Source of the DNA: Tabrizicola sp. TH137
GTDB lineage: Bacteria; Pseudomonadota; Alphaproteobacteria; Rhodobacterales; Rhodobacteraceae
Direction of reading: 5' to 3'
Assembly (NCBI RefSeq): GCF_002855575.1
Contig: NZ_PKRQ01000005.1
Coordinates: forward strand, 1 to 64,000
DNA: 64,000 bases
This document shows, piece after piece, positions 56,648 to 64,000 of the stretch (its first letter is position 1; each line of letters starts with the position of its first letter). The notes beneath the pieces are model-generated. The model was not told where the DNA came from. It did no database searches and saw only the letters and a program-made list of their open reading frames with translations. The translations under genes and the position numbers were made by a program.

Positions 56648-59357
56648 ATCCGGCTTCCTTCAGGGCGGCACGCAGCCGGGCGGGCGTCACGGGCAGGCGG
56701 CGGACCGACACCCCTGTCGCGTCGCGGATCGCGTTCAGGATGGCGGGCGCGGTGGGGATCAGCACATGTTCGCCAAGCCCCTTGGCCCCGTAGGGACCAT
56801 GCGCATCGGGTTCCTCGATGATCAAGGTCTCGATGGGGGGGAGGTCGCCGATGGTAGGGATCAGGTAGTCGTGCAGGTTCTCGGTCCGGCCGGGGATGTA
56901 TTCCTCCATCAGCGCCATGCCGAGACCCTGGGCGATGCCGCCCTGAACCTGGCCTTCGACGAGGAGCGGGTTGATCGCCCGGCCCACATCATGCGCGGCG
57001 GTGAAGGAGAGCGGGCGGACGAGGCCGAGCTTCACATCCACCTCGACCACGGCCAGATGGGCGGCATAGCCGAACTGGGCATAGGGCGCGCCCTGCCCGT
57101 CGGCATCGAGCGGCCGGGTGGGCGGATCGTAGCTTTCCTGTGCCGCGAGGACATAGCCGGAGCTGTCGGGCGGCAGGGTCGCGAGGTCCAGCCGCTGGCC
57201 GGCGGCGGCGACAGTGCCGGGGCCGAAGGTCAGGGCCGCATCCGGGGCGACATTGAGGCGGGTGGTGATGGCGCGGCGCAAGGCCTCGCCCGCCAGCCGG
57301 GCCGCGTTGCCGGTGACGAAGGTCTGGCGCGAGGCGGAGGTCTTGCCGGCATCGGGCGTGAGGTCGGTATCGGGGCCGATCAGGCGGATCAGGCCCATCG
57401 GCGCGCCCAGCGCGGTGGCGAAGATCTGGGTGATGACGGTATTGGCCCCCTGCCCGATATCCATGGCGCCCTGATGCAGGACGATGGTGCCGTCGGCCTG
57501 CACACCGGCCCGGATGGTGGAGGGGTTGGGCAGCGAGGTATTGCCGCAGCCATACCAGCCGGAGGCGAGGCCGACCCCGCGCCGCAGCGGGCCTGCGCCC
57601 GCGTTGAAGGCACGGGTTTCGGCGCGGGCGCGGTCATAGGCGGGGCGCAGGGCTTCGAGGCAGGCGGCGATGCCCACGCCCTGCGGGAAGACCTGGCCGC
57701 AGACCGTGGGCTGGCCGTTGCGCAGGGCGTTGAGCAGGCGGAATTCCAGCGGGTCGATCCCCAGCCGGGCGGCCAGTTCGTCGAAGAGGCCTTCCTGCGC
57801 CACTGCCGATTGCGGCACGCCGAAGCCGCGGAAGGCGCCGGAGGGCGGGCAATGGGTGTGGATGGCCCGCGTCTCGGCCCGGTAATCCGGCACGAGATAG
57901 GGGCCGGAGGCATGGACCGGCACGCGATTGGCCACGGTCGGCCCCCAGGAGGCATAGGAGCCGGTGTTGAAATCGCCTTCGAACACCATCCCCGAGAGCC
58001 GCCCCTCTGCCGTCGCCCCGAGCCGGAGGCGGATGGCGGAGGGGTGCCGCTTGGTTGTCGATTGCATGGATTCGGTGCGGCTGTAGGTGATGCGCGCGGG
58101 GCGCCCGGTTTTCAGCGCGGCCAGCGCCACGAAGGGCTGGACCGAGATGTCGAGCTTGGAGCCGAAGCCGCCGCCGACCGCCGTCGGGACGATGCGGATA
58201 CGGGACGGGTCCATCGCGAGGACCTCGGCCATGGACTCCTGATCCATCACCGGGGCCTGGGTGCAGGCGTGAATCTCCAGCCTGTCGCCGACGAGCCGGG
58301 CGAAGCCTGCCTCGGGTTCGATATAGGCATGTTCGACGAAGCCGGTCTCGAAATGACCCTCGACCACCACGGCGGCGGCGGCCAGCGCCGCCTCGGCATC
58401 GCCGCGCCGCACGCGGCCCCGGCACATCACGTTGCCGGCGCGGTCGGGATGCAGGAGCGGCGCATCCTCGGCCAGCGCCTCGGCCGGGGTGAGGACGGCG
58501 GGGAGCGGGGTCCAGGTCACGGGGAAGGTGGCAGGGTCGAAGCGGGCGATGCGGTCGGCCTCGCCCACCACGGCGGCGATGGCCTCGCCGCGGAAGCGGG
58601 CTTCGCTTTCGGCGAAGACCGGCTGATCGACGAAGGCCGGGATGACGCCAAAAGCGTTGCGCCCCGGCACATCGCGGGCCGTCAGCACGACAAGGCCGGT
58701 CTGCGCGGACCATGCCGCCAGATCGCCGAAGCGGAAGGCGGCGCGGGGATGGGGCGAGCGGATGACCTTCACGACAAGGGCATCGGGCGGGGCGACGTCA
58801 TCGCCATAGGCTTCGTCGCCGGTGATCTTGGGCAGGCCGTCGATGCGGGGCATGGCGGTGCCGACACCGCCCGGTTCCGCCGCCGCCTGCCCCGCCCCCA
58901 CCACAGCGTCGATGATCTTGCGATAGCCGGTGCAGCGGCAGAGGACGCCGCCCAGCGCATCCTGCACCTCGGCGGTGGTGGGGTCTGCCACCGCGCGCAG
59001 GAGCGCCACGGCGGCAACCATCATGCCGGGCGTGCAGATGCCGCATTGTGCCGCCTGATGCGATTCGAAGCTTTGCACCAGCCTCTTTGCGACAGGGTCG
59101 GCGAGGACGCCTTTCAGCGTTTCCACCCGCCGCCCGGCCGCCTGATGGGTGGGCATCAGGCAGGCACAGACGGGGCGGCCATCGACCAGCACGGAACAGG
59201 CCCCGCAATCGCCGGCATTGCAGCCAAGCTTCACCTCGCGCGCGCCGAGCGTTTCGCGCAAGGTATGCGACAGGCGTTCGCCCGTCTCGGGCAGGGCGGT
59301 GACGGGCCCGCCGTTCAGGGTGAAATGGACAGCCGCCGATTGCCCCTGCACCGTCAT
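56640..59357 (-). CDS. Fused FeS + molybdenum hydroxylase (xanthine dehydrogenase family; nicotinate-type)
   Basis: The 905-residue protein joins a small 2x[2Fe-2S] domain to a large molybdopterin domain. Plant-type cluster Cys are C46, C51, C54, C66 (CNAGDCGACSVLVDG), and the second cluster uses C105, C108, C140 and C142 (QCGICTPGMM; LCRCTGY). The Mo part has AVGGGFGSKLDISVQ, PSGAFRGFGVPQS, GAMDIGQGANTVITQ and the catalytic Glu in YGAKGLGEHVLIP. Members hydroxylate purines or N-heterocycles such as nicotinate at a ring carbon. It lies between an FAD subunit gene and the 6-hydroxynicotinate reductase, so nicotinate 6-hydroxylation fits best. Fusion of S and L but not FAD is a variant form. 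Confidence 0.85.
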   Translation of the reverse strand: MTVQGQSAAVHFTLNGGPVTALPETGERLSHTLRETLGAREVKLGCNAGDCGACSVLVDGRPVCACLMPTHQAAGRRVETLKGVLADPVAKRLVQSFESHQAAQCGICTPGMMVAAVALLRAVADPTTAEVQDALGGVLCRCTGYRKIIDAVVGAGQAAAEPGGVGTAMPRIDGLPKITGDEAYGDDVAPPDALVVKVIRSPHPRAAFRFGDLAAWSAQTGLVVLTARDVPGRNAFGVIPAFVDQPVFAESEARFRGEAIAAVVGEADRIARFDPATFPVTWTPLPAVLTPAEALAEDAPLLHPDRAGNVMCRGRVRRGDAEAALAAAAVVVEGHFETGFVEHAYIEPEAGFARLVGDRLEIHACTQAPVMDQESMAEVLAMDPSRIRIVPTAVGGGFGSKLDISVQPFVALAALKTGRPARITYSRTESMQSTTKRHPSAIRLRLGATAEGRLSGMVFEGDFNTGSYASWGPTVANRVPVHASGPYLVPDYRAETRAIHTHCPPSGAFRGFGVPQSAVAQEGLFDELAARLGIDPLEFRLLNALRNGQPTVCGQVFPQGVGIAACLEALRPAYDRARAETRAFNAGAGPLRRGVGLASGWYGCGNTSLPNPSTIRAGVQADGTIVLHQGAMDIGQGANTVITQIFATALGAPMGLIRLIGPDTDLTPDAGKTSASRQTFVTGNAARLAGEALRRAITTRLNVAPDAALTFGPGTVAAAGQRLDLATLPPDSSGYVLAAQESYDPPTRPLDADGQGAPYAQFGYAAHLAVVEVDVKLGLVRPLSFTAAHDVGRAINPLLVEGQVQGGIAQGLGMALMEEYIPGRTENLHDYLIPTIGDLPPIETLIIEEPDAHGPYGAKGLGEHVLIPTAPAILNAIRDATGVSVRRLPVTPARLRAALKEAGYD

Positions 59358-60190
59358 GCGCCTGCCCCTTTCGCGATCAGTTCATCCAACAAGCGCGACA
59401 GCATCTCGGCCACGGCCTCGATACGGAAGGCGTCGGTTCCCCGGATATCCGTCAGCGGTGCCAATCCGTCGAGATCCCCTGCCTCCACCCGGACCGGTTG
59501 GTCCGCGGGATGGCCGCGCAGACGCGCCTCCAGCCGCGGCAGGCGGCGGGCGACAGGGGAACAGGCGCCGACGGCCAGGCGGGCGTCGGTCAGCCGCCCC
59601 TCCGACAGGCGCAGCGCGCCGGCGACCATGACGATGGAGATGACCATGTAGCGCCGGGCGCCCAGCTTGGCGAAGCCCGCCAGCGGGGTTTCGGGATCGG
59701 GGACGAGCACGGCGGAGAGAAGTTCATCGGGCTGCCGCGCCGTCCGGCGCGGACCGAGCAGGAAGTCGGCCAGGGCAAGTACCCGGACCCCGCGCGGCGA
59801 CACGAGTTCCACCTGCGCATCGAGTGTGAGAAGCGGCGGCACCCCATCGGCGGCGGGGGAGGCGTTGCAGAGATTGCCGCCGATCGTGCCGGCATTCTGG
59901 ATCTGGAGCGAGCCCACCTCGCGCGCGGCGGCGCGCAGGCCGTCGAAGGCGGGGGGAAGATCGGCCTCGGCGATGTCCGTCCAGGTCGTGGCGGCGCCGA
60001 TGCGCCAGCCCTCCGGCCCCTGCGAGATGCCGCGAAAGCCGGGCAGCGCGGTGACGTCGAGGATCGGCAGATCGGTGAGATGGTCGCGCGGCCCGGCGAA
60101 CCAGTCCGTCCCCCCGGCGATCACCGCGACGGGCCCGCGCGAGAGTGCGGCGAGGGCCTCTTCCATCCGGGTTGCAGAAAGATAGCTCAT
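59354..60190 (-). CDS. FAD-binding subunit of the molybdenum hydroxylase
   Basis: The 278-residue protein of the CO dehydrogenase/xanthine dehydrogenase FAD-subunit fold has PVAVIAGGTDWFAGPRD, the IQNAGTIGGNLCNASPAADG motif that binds FAD phosphate, and a C-terminal CO_deh_flav domain (AKLGARRYMVISIVMVAGAL). It takes electrons from the Fe-S clusters and passes them to NAD or a quinone. I start at MSYLSATRMEE (60190), 12 codons inside the open frame. The frame before it contains an AT-rich palindrome region more likely to be the promoter. It is the first gene of the six-gene operon. Its stop overlaps the next ATG. Confidence 0.85.
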   Translation of the reverse strand: MSYLSATRMEEALAALSRGPVAVIAGGTDWFAGPRDHLTDLPILDVTALPGFRGISQGPEGWRIGAATTWTDIAEADLPPAFDGLRAAAREVGSLQIQNAGTIGGNLCNASPAADGVPPLLTLDAQVELVSPRGVRVLALADFLLGPRRTARQPDELLSAVLVPDPETPLAGFAKLGARRYMVISIVMVAGALRLSEGRLTDARLAVGACSPVARRLPRLEARLRGHPADQPVRVEAGDLDGLAPLTDIRGTDAFRIEAVAEMLSRLLDELIAKGAGA

Positions 60191-60408
60191 CCTGGGGACC
60201 TGGGCTTGAAACTTGTTCGCATGCAAATAAGAACCCGGCCCGCTGCTTCTGTCAAATCCTATCGACGGCCGCCGTGCCGATAATCCGCCGCGGCGGCCTT
60301 CGGGCGGGGGGCGCGCTGAAAGAACGATCCTGCAAGATGCGCTTGATCCGTGGGGAAAGACTGTTAGCCTACGAATGACAGGACCACAGGCTCATCCGGA
60401 GGTGCCAC
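60191..60408. other. Divergent promoter region with candidate operator
   Basis: The 218-bp gap separates the divergent FAD subunit operon and the enamidase gene. TTCGCATGCAAA (60216-60227) is a near-perfect palindrome, flanked by GTTC and GAAC (60215-60218, 60231-60234). It lies 26 bp from the FAD-subunit start and is a likely site for a regulator of this catabolic cluster. TTGATC and TAGCCT near 60344-60375 could serve as a promoter for the enamidase gene. Confidence 0.4.
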
Positions 60409-61614
60409 ATGAGCGAGACGCAGAGCAAGCTGGTGATCCGGAATGTCGGCCTGATGCTGTCGGGGCGGATGGAGGCCCCGATCCTCGATGCCGATTGCCT
60501 GATCGCGCTGGACGGGCGCATCACCGCCTGGGGGCGGGCGGCGGATCTGGATACCGAGGGGGCCACGACCGAGATCGACGCGCAGGGCGCGACCCTGGCG
60601 CCGGGGCTGATCGACAGCCATGTCCACCCGGTTGTGGGGGATTACACGCCACGGCAGAGCCAGTTGAACTGGATCGATTCCACCCTGCATGGCGGGGTGA
60701 CGACGCTGATCTCGGCGGGCGAGGTGCATATGCCGGGTCGCCCGCGCGACATCGTCGGGTTGAAGGCCATGGCGATCGCGGCGCAGCGCTGGTACGAGAA
60801 TTTCCGCCCCTCGGGCGTGAAGGTGATGGCGGGGGCGCCGGTCATCGAGCATGGTCTGGTGGAAGAGGATTTTCGCGAATTGGCCGCCGCCGGGGTGAAG
60901 CTTCTGGGCGAGGTGGGGCTTGGCACCGTGAAGGATGGCAAGACCGCGCGGCAGATGGTGGATTGGGCGCGGAAATACGGCATCCAGAGCACGATCCACA
61001 CCGGCGGCCCCTCGATCCCCGGATCGGGGCTGATCGACGCGGATATGGTGCTGGAGACGGGGACGGACATCATCGGCCATGTGAATGGCGGCCATTCCGC
61101 CCTGCCCGATGACCAGATCATCTGCCTGTGCGAAAGTTGCAGCATGGGGCTGGAGATCGTGCATAACGGCAATGAACGGGCGGCGCTGCTGACGCTGAAC
61201 ACGGCGCGGGAACTGGGGCAGATGGACCGCATTCTTCTGGGCACCGACGGGCCGGCCGGATCGGGGGTGCAGCCTCTGGGCATCCTGCGGATGATCGCGA
61301 TGCTGTCGAGCCTGGGCAATGTGCCGGCAGAGATCGCCTTCTGCTTTGGCACCGGCAACACGGCGCGGCAGCGCAATCTGGACACGGGCATGATCGAGAC
61401 GGGCTATTGCGCGGATTTCGTGCTGATGGATCAGGCGCAGCATACGGCGGGGAAGACGATCCTTGAGTCCGTGCAGTTCGGCAATCTGCCGGGCGTGGGG
61501 ATGACGATCATCGACGGGGTGGTGCGCAGCCAGCGCAGCCGCAACACCCCGCCCGCCTGGCGGGTGCCGAAGATCCTGCGCCAGCCCGCCCCGGCCGAGG
61601 GCGGCGGCCACTAG
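60409..61614 (+). CDS. ena: Enamidase (amidohydrolase family), tetrahydro-6-oxonicotinate ring opening
   Basis: The 401-residue TIM-barrel amidohydrolase has the metal motif GLIDSHVHPVVGDYTPRQ (His-x-His), STIHTGGPS, DIIGHVNGGHSALPDDQ and the Asp of LLGTDGPAGSGVQPLG. Its first half (GGVTTLISAGEVHMPGRP) matches the enamidase of nicotinate fermentation, which hydrolyses 6-oxo-1,4,5,6-tetrahydronicotinate to 2-formylglutarate and ammonia. This is the product of the reductase encoded across the divergent promoter. CCGGAGG lies 6 nt before the ATG. Related imidazolonepropionase-type hydrolases are the main alternative, but the context favours enamidase. Confidence 0.75.
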   Translation: MSETQSKLVIRNVGLMLSGRMEAPILDADCLIALDGRITAWGRAADLDTEGATTEIDAQGATLAPGLIDSHVHPVVGDYTPRQSQLNWIDSTLHGGVTTLISAGEVHMPGRPRDIVGLKAMAIAAQRWYENFRPSGVKVMAGAPVIEHGLVEEDFRELAAAGVKLLGEVGLGTVKDGKTARQMVDWARKYGIQSTIHTGGPSIPGSGLIDADMVLETGTDIIGHVNGGHSALPDDQIICLCESCSMGLEIVHNGNERAALLTLNTARELGQMDRILLGTDGPAGSGVQPLGILRMIAMLSSLGNVPAEIAFCFGTGNTARQRNLDTGMIETGYCADFVLMDQAQHTAGKTILESVQFGNLPGVGMTIIDGVVRSQRSRNTPPAWRVPKILRQPAPAEGGGH

Positions 61615-61659
61615 GAAGGCTGCGCCCTTTCTGCTTTGCTGGCCGCGACAGGAGGACCC

Positions 61660-63819
61660 ATGCTGCGCCACATCACCATCCCGCCCGAACGCGCCTGGAA
61701 TTCCTGGTCGGACCGGCCCGGCGAGATGGTGTTCCTGCCGCTCGGCCTGCGGGTGACGCCGATCCTCTATTCTTCCCGCCTGCGGCAGACGGCGCGGATG
61801 GAGCCGCGACGGGATGCGATGCGGCTGGGGCGGCACGCGATCGACGGGTCGCTGATCGAATGGGAGGCCGATCTGGCGGGGACGGTGGTGGCCTTTTCCA
61901 CCACCAAGCCCGATCCCTTTGCCTTTCGCGGCTCTTGGTCCGGGCGGCCATCGGAATGGGGGCTGCGCTTCTGGGTGACCCTCGCGATTCATGCCGAGGG
62001 CGGCGAGACCGCGCGGATGGTGGACGGGGCTGCGGTGATCCGCTTTGGGGACCGCCATGTCGCGCTGGTGGCGGATCAGGCGCCGGTGCAGGTGACCGGG
62101 CATGAGAGCCTGGACGCGCTTTGCGCGGAGTATGAGACGCATGGCTATTTCCACCGCGACAGCCGGGCGGAGGCAGCGCCGGTGCTGGCGCTGCGCTTCA
62201 ATCTGGAGATGATGCGGAGCGGCGCCTATGCCGCCGCTGTGGCGGATGACGAGGCGCTGGCCATCGCGCAGGCGCGTGCGGCGCTGGCCCCACCTGCCCC
62301 GGCTACGGCGCTGGACCCGGCCTGCGAGGCGATCCGCGACATCGTGGCCTGGAACACGGTCTGGGACGGGGCGAATGCCCGCCCCTATACCGCCGTGACG
62401 CGCATCTGGAACCTGGGCGACTGGGCAGTCTGGCACAATGACCAGACCTATGCCGCGCTGCTGGCCGGGGTCTTCGACATGCAACTGGCGCGCGAGAACC
62501 TGGCGGTGGCCCTGTCTCATGCCACGCCGCAGGGCAATTTCGCCTGCATCGCCACGTCGCGCGATACCTGGGTGGATCGCAGCCAGCCGCCGCTGGGCAG
62601 CCTGATCGCCTGGACGCTGTATCAGCGCAGCGGCGAGCGGTCGGTGCTGGAGCAGGTCTTCGACACGATGGCGCGCAATCATCGCTGGTGGCGGCGGATG
62701 CGCGATCCGGAAGGGACGGGGCTGGTCTCCTGCGGGACGTCGGATGTGGGCGAGGCGCTGTACAAGGGCACCGCCTTCGGGGCGCGGAACGAGACGGGGA
62801 TGGACAATTCCGCGACGCATGACGAAGCCGTCTATGACCCCGAGACGCGGACCCTTTCGACCTGGGACCTTGGGCTGAACTGCGTGCTTGCACTGGATGC
62901 CGAGATGCTGGCGCGCATGGCCGAGGTGCTGGGGCGGCGGGAGGAGGCGGCGGAATTCGCCGCCCTGGCCGAGCGGCACCGGGCGCTGATCCGCAGCGAA
63001 CTCTGGGATGACGGGCGGAAGATCTTTGCCAATCGCCAGCGGCGGGGCGGTTTCGTGCGGTCGGTGTCGCCGACGAGTTTCTACCCGTTGCTTTGCGGGG
63101 CGGCGGATGCGGCGCAGACCGCGCATCTGATGCGGCATCTGGCCGATCCGGCGACCTTTGCGGGCGACTGGGTGCTGCCTAATGCCACGCGGGACGATCC
63201 CGCCTTTGCCGAGAATGTCTATTGGCGCGGGCGCATCTGGCCGAATGTCAACTATCTGGTCTGGCTCGGGCTGCGCCGCGCCGGGCGGGCGGCGGAGGCG
63301 AAGGCGCTGGCCGACCGATCTGCCGCCCTGTTCCGCAAGAACTGGGAGGGGCGGCGCATCGCCGCCGAGAATTACAGCGCCGTCACCGGCGAGGCGATGG
63401 ATCAGGGGGATACCGATCCCTTCTACATCTGGGCGGCGCTGCTGCCTTTGATGGAGATGGGCGAGACGGCGGATTTCGATCCCTGGCGCGGGCTCGTCCT
63501 GCAACCGGGGGCGCAGCGGCGGATCGGGCCGATGGTTTCGCCCTGGGGGGCGATGACGGTCGCCTCTTCGGAACAGGGGCTGAGCGTGGCGCTGGACGGG
63601 CGCGAGCTTCTGTTGGTGGAGGGCGGCGGGATCGACAGCGTCATCCTGCGCGGCGATCACGTCTCGGCCCGCGCGGCCGCGCCCTGCCGGATCACCCTGC
63701 GGCGGGAGGCGCCGGTGCTGGCGCTGTGCGACGGCGCGGCGATTCGAGCGCAGGCCGTTGCGGGCGGACAGGCCTTTGACCTGACCGAGGGCCAAAGGCT
63801 TGACCTCTGGTTTCGTTGA
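61660..63819 (+). CDS. MGH1/GH63-like (alpha/alpha)6-barrel glycoside hydrolase
   Basis: The 719-residue protein has an N-terminal beta-sandwich (about 1-230; ending EMMRSGAYAAAVADDEA) and a C-terminal alpha-toroid. ACEAIRDIVAWNTVWDGANA, TRIWNLGDWAVWHNDQTYAA, TGMDNSATHDEAVYD, and VYWRGRIWPNVNYLVWLGL carry the acidic pair typical of GH63/trehalase-like glycosidases (Asp in WNLGDW, Glu further on). It would cleave an alpha-glucoside or mannosylglycerate-type bond. I start at 61660, after AGGAGG; the longer frame begins inside the enamidase tail spacer. It lies 45 bp after the enamidase gene on the same strand, but no functional tie to N-heterocycle use is evident. No signal peptide, so cytoplasmic. 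Confidence 0.72.
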   Translation: MLRHITIPPERAWNSWSDRPGEMVFLPLGLRVTPILYSSRLRQTARMEPRRDAMRLGRHAIDGSLIEWEADLAGTVVAFSTTKPDPFAFRGSWSGRPSEWGLRFWVTLAIHAEGGETARMVDGAAVIRFGDRHVALVADQAPVQVTGHESLDALCAEYETHGYFHRDSRAEAAPVLALRFNLEMMRSGAYAAAVADDEALAIAQARAALAPPAPATALDPACEAIRDIVAWNTVWDGANARPYTAVTRIWNLGDWAVWHNDQTYAALLAGVFDMQLARENLAVALSHATPQGNFACIATSRDTWVDRSQPPLGSLIAWTLYQRSGERSVLEQVFDTMARNHRWWRRMRDPEGTGLVSCGTSDVGEALYKGTAFGARNETGMDNSATHDEAVYDPETRTLSTWDLGLNCVLALDAEMLARMAEVLGRREEAAEFAALAERHRALIRSELWDDGRKIFANRQRRGGFVRSVSPTSFYPLLCGAADAAQTAHLMRHLADPATFAGDWVLPNATRDDPAFAENVYWRGRIWPNVNYLVWLGLRRAGRAAEAKALADRSAALFRKNWEGRRIAAENYSAVTGEAMDQGDTDPFYIWAALLPLMEMGETADFDPWRGLVLQPGAQRRIGPMVSPWGAMTVASSEQGLSVALDGRELLLVEGGGIDSVILRGDHVSARAAAPCRITLRREAPVLALCDGAAIRAQAVAGGQAFDLTEGQRLDLWFR

Positions 63820-63855
63820 GTTTTTCTCCAGGAAAACAGTGCGGGAAAAAAGGAT

Positions 63856-63883
63856 TTGACAGGTCGGGACGGGAAAATAATAG
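63856..63883 (+). promoter_or_regulatory. Strong sigma-70-type promoter for an off-window gene
   Basis: TTGACA (63856-63861) and TAATAG (63878-63883, 16-bp spacer) form a consensus-like promoter firing rightward out of the window. The palindrome GTATGCATAC (63883-63892) overlaps the start region, and TTTGATCA (63900-63907) follows. Confidence 0.55.
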
Positions 63884-63922
63884 TATGCATACCAACAAAT
63901 TTGATCACCGGGGAAGGTGATC
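63883..63922 (+). promoter_or_regulatory. Operator-like palindromes after the terminal promoter
   Basis: GTATGCATAC (63883-63892) is a perfect palindrome at the expected transcription start, a typical repressor position. AAATTTGATCA (63897-63907) shares the TTTGATCA core with the two sites beside the GntR gene. GATCACC/GGTGATC (63903-63909 with 63916-63922) also forms a hairpin. The regulator is not identified. Confidence 0.45.
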
Positions 63923-64000
63923 TGCGACAGGGAAACTGCGCCTTGGACCGACCGCGATGTGCGCGCGTCATCGTCAGGTCACGGGCTTTGCGCGACGAAG

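Noticed and set aside
56631-59651. 1006-codon plus-strand frame
   Set aside because: Antisense to the molybdenum hydroxylase, whose cluster and active-site motifs are intact on the other strand.
60364-63795. 1143-codon minus-strand frame
   Set aside because: Antisense to enamidase and the glycosidase; low-complexity Arg/His/Pro-rich.
1-64000. CRISPR array
   Set aside because: No regular 25-40-bp repeats with unique spacers. The only tandem array (46652-46770) has no spacers and is palindromic.

Overview
The window reads as the chromosome of an alphaproteobacterium of the Rhodobacteraceae (Rhodobacter/Paracoccus/Gemmobacter-like). The basis is high GC, a circularly permuted two-piece tmRNA with the tag ANDNRAPVALAA, the aa3 cytochrome oxidase assembly run ctaC-ctaB-orf-ctaG-ctaE-surf1 followed by thrC, an M16 peptidase and a RimJ-like acetyltransferase, and homologues of trgA/trgB and acuI. 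The genus cannot be fixed from the sequence alone.

Positions 1-13.9 kb are accessory DNA with visibly lower GC in places. They hold a truncated IS3-type transposase unit; a complete IS3-family element (2062-4945, 4-bp AGAG target duplication) that is itself interrupted by an IS110/IS1111-type element (about 2436-4071); a small SH3 lipoprotein; a GIY-YIG nuclease-like gene next to a DUF429 (RNase H-fold) gene; a chromate resistance pair (chrB-like, frameshifted chrA); and a metal island, probably nickel: an NrsD-like MFS exporter with a His-rich tail, a CsoR/RcnR/InrS-type repressor, a His-rich periplasmic protein, a HupE/UreJ-like permease and a membrane-anchored protein. The region ends at the 3' end of a tRNA-Ser(GGA) gene, the usual attachment point for genomic islands.

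Positions 14-34 kb are mostly core metabolism and stress: a translationally coupled cysK-mscS-alaX operon; an NCS2 nucleobase transporter behind a structured leader; a class III aminotransferase; a GntR/FCD regulator with palindromic sites on both sides; a sugar isomerase/epimerase and a Gfo/Idh/MocA dehydrogenase; the trgB-trgA-cfa-phr cluster (tellurite, lipid and light/oxidative stress); a class V aminotransferase; acuI; an orphan PotD-like binding protein; and the split ssrA gene.

Positions 34-46.7 kb hold a D-lactate/2-hydroxyacid-type FAD dehydrogenase, two tandem secreted metallo-beta-lactamase-fold proteins, the rimJ-like/M16/thrC genes and the cytochrome oxidase operon, with tldD divergent behind a near-consensus FNR box. 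A 35-bp tandem palindromic repeat array separates tldD from tex.

Positions 46.8-64 kb hold tex, glycerate kinase, pxpC-pxpB-pxpA (5-oxoprolinase), tRNA-Glu(TTC), and a compact six-gene operon facing an enamidase gene. That operon encodes a FAD subunit, a fused FeS-molybdenum hydroxylase, 6-hydroxynicotinate reductase, a UPF0280 ApbE-like protein and two AA_synth-family paralogues. With the enamidase it looks like a reductive nicotinate (or related N-heterocycle) degradation route: hydroxylation, ring reduction, ring opening. The UPF0280 protein is a candidate flavin transferase for the reductase, and the two AA_synth proteins have no assigned step; this is the most promising poorly described system in the window. 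A GH63-like glycosidase and a promoter for an off-window gene close the window.
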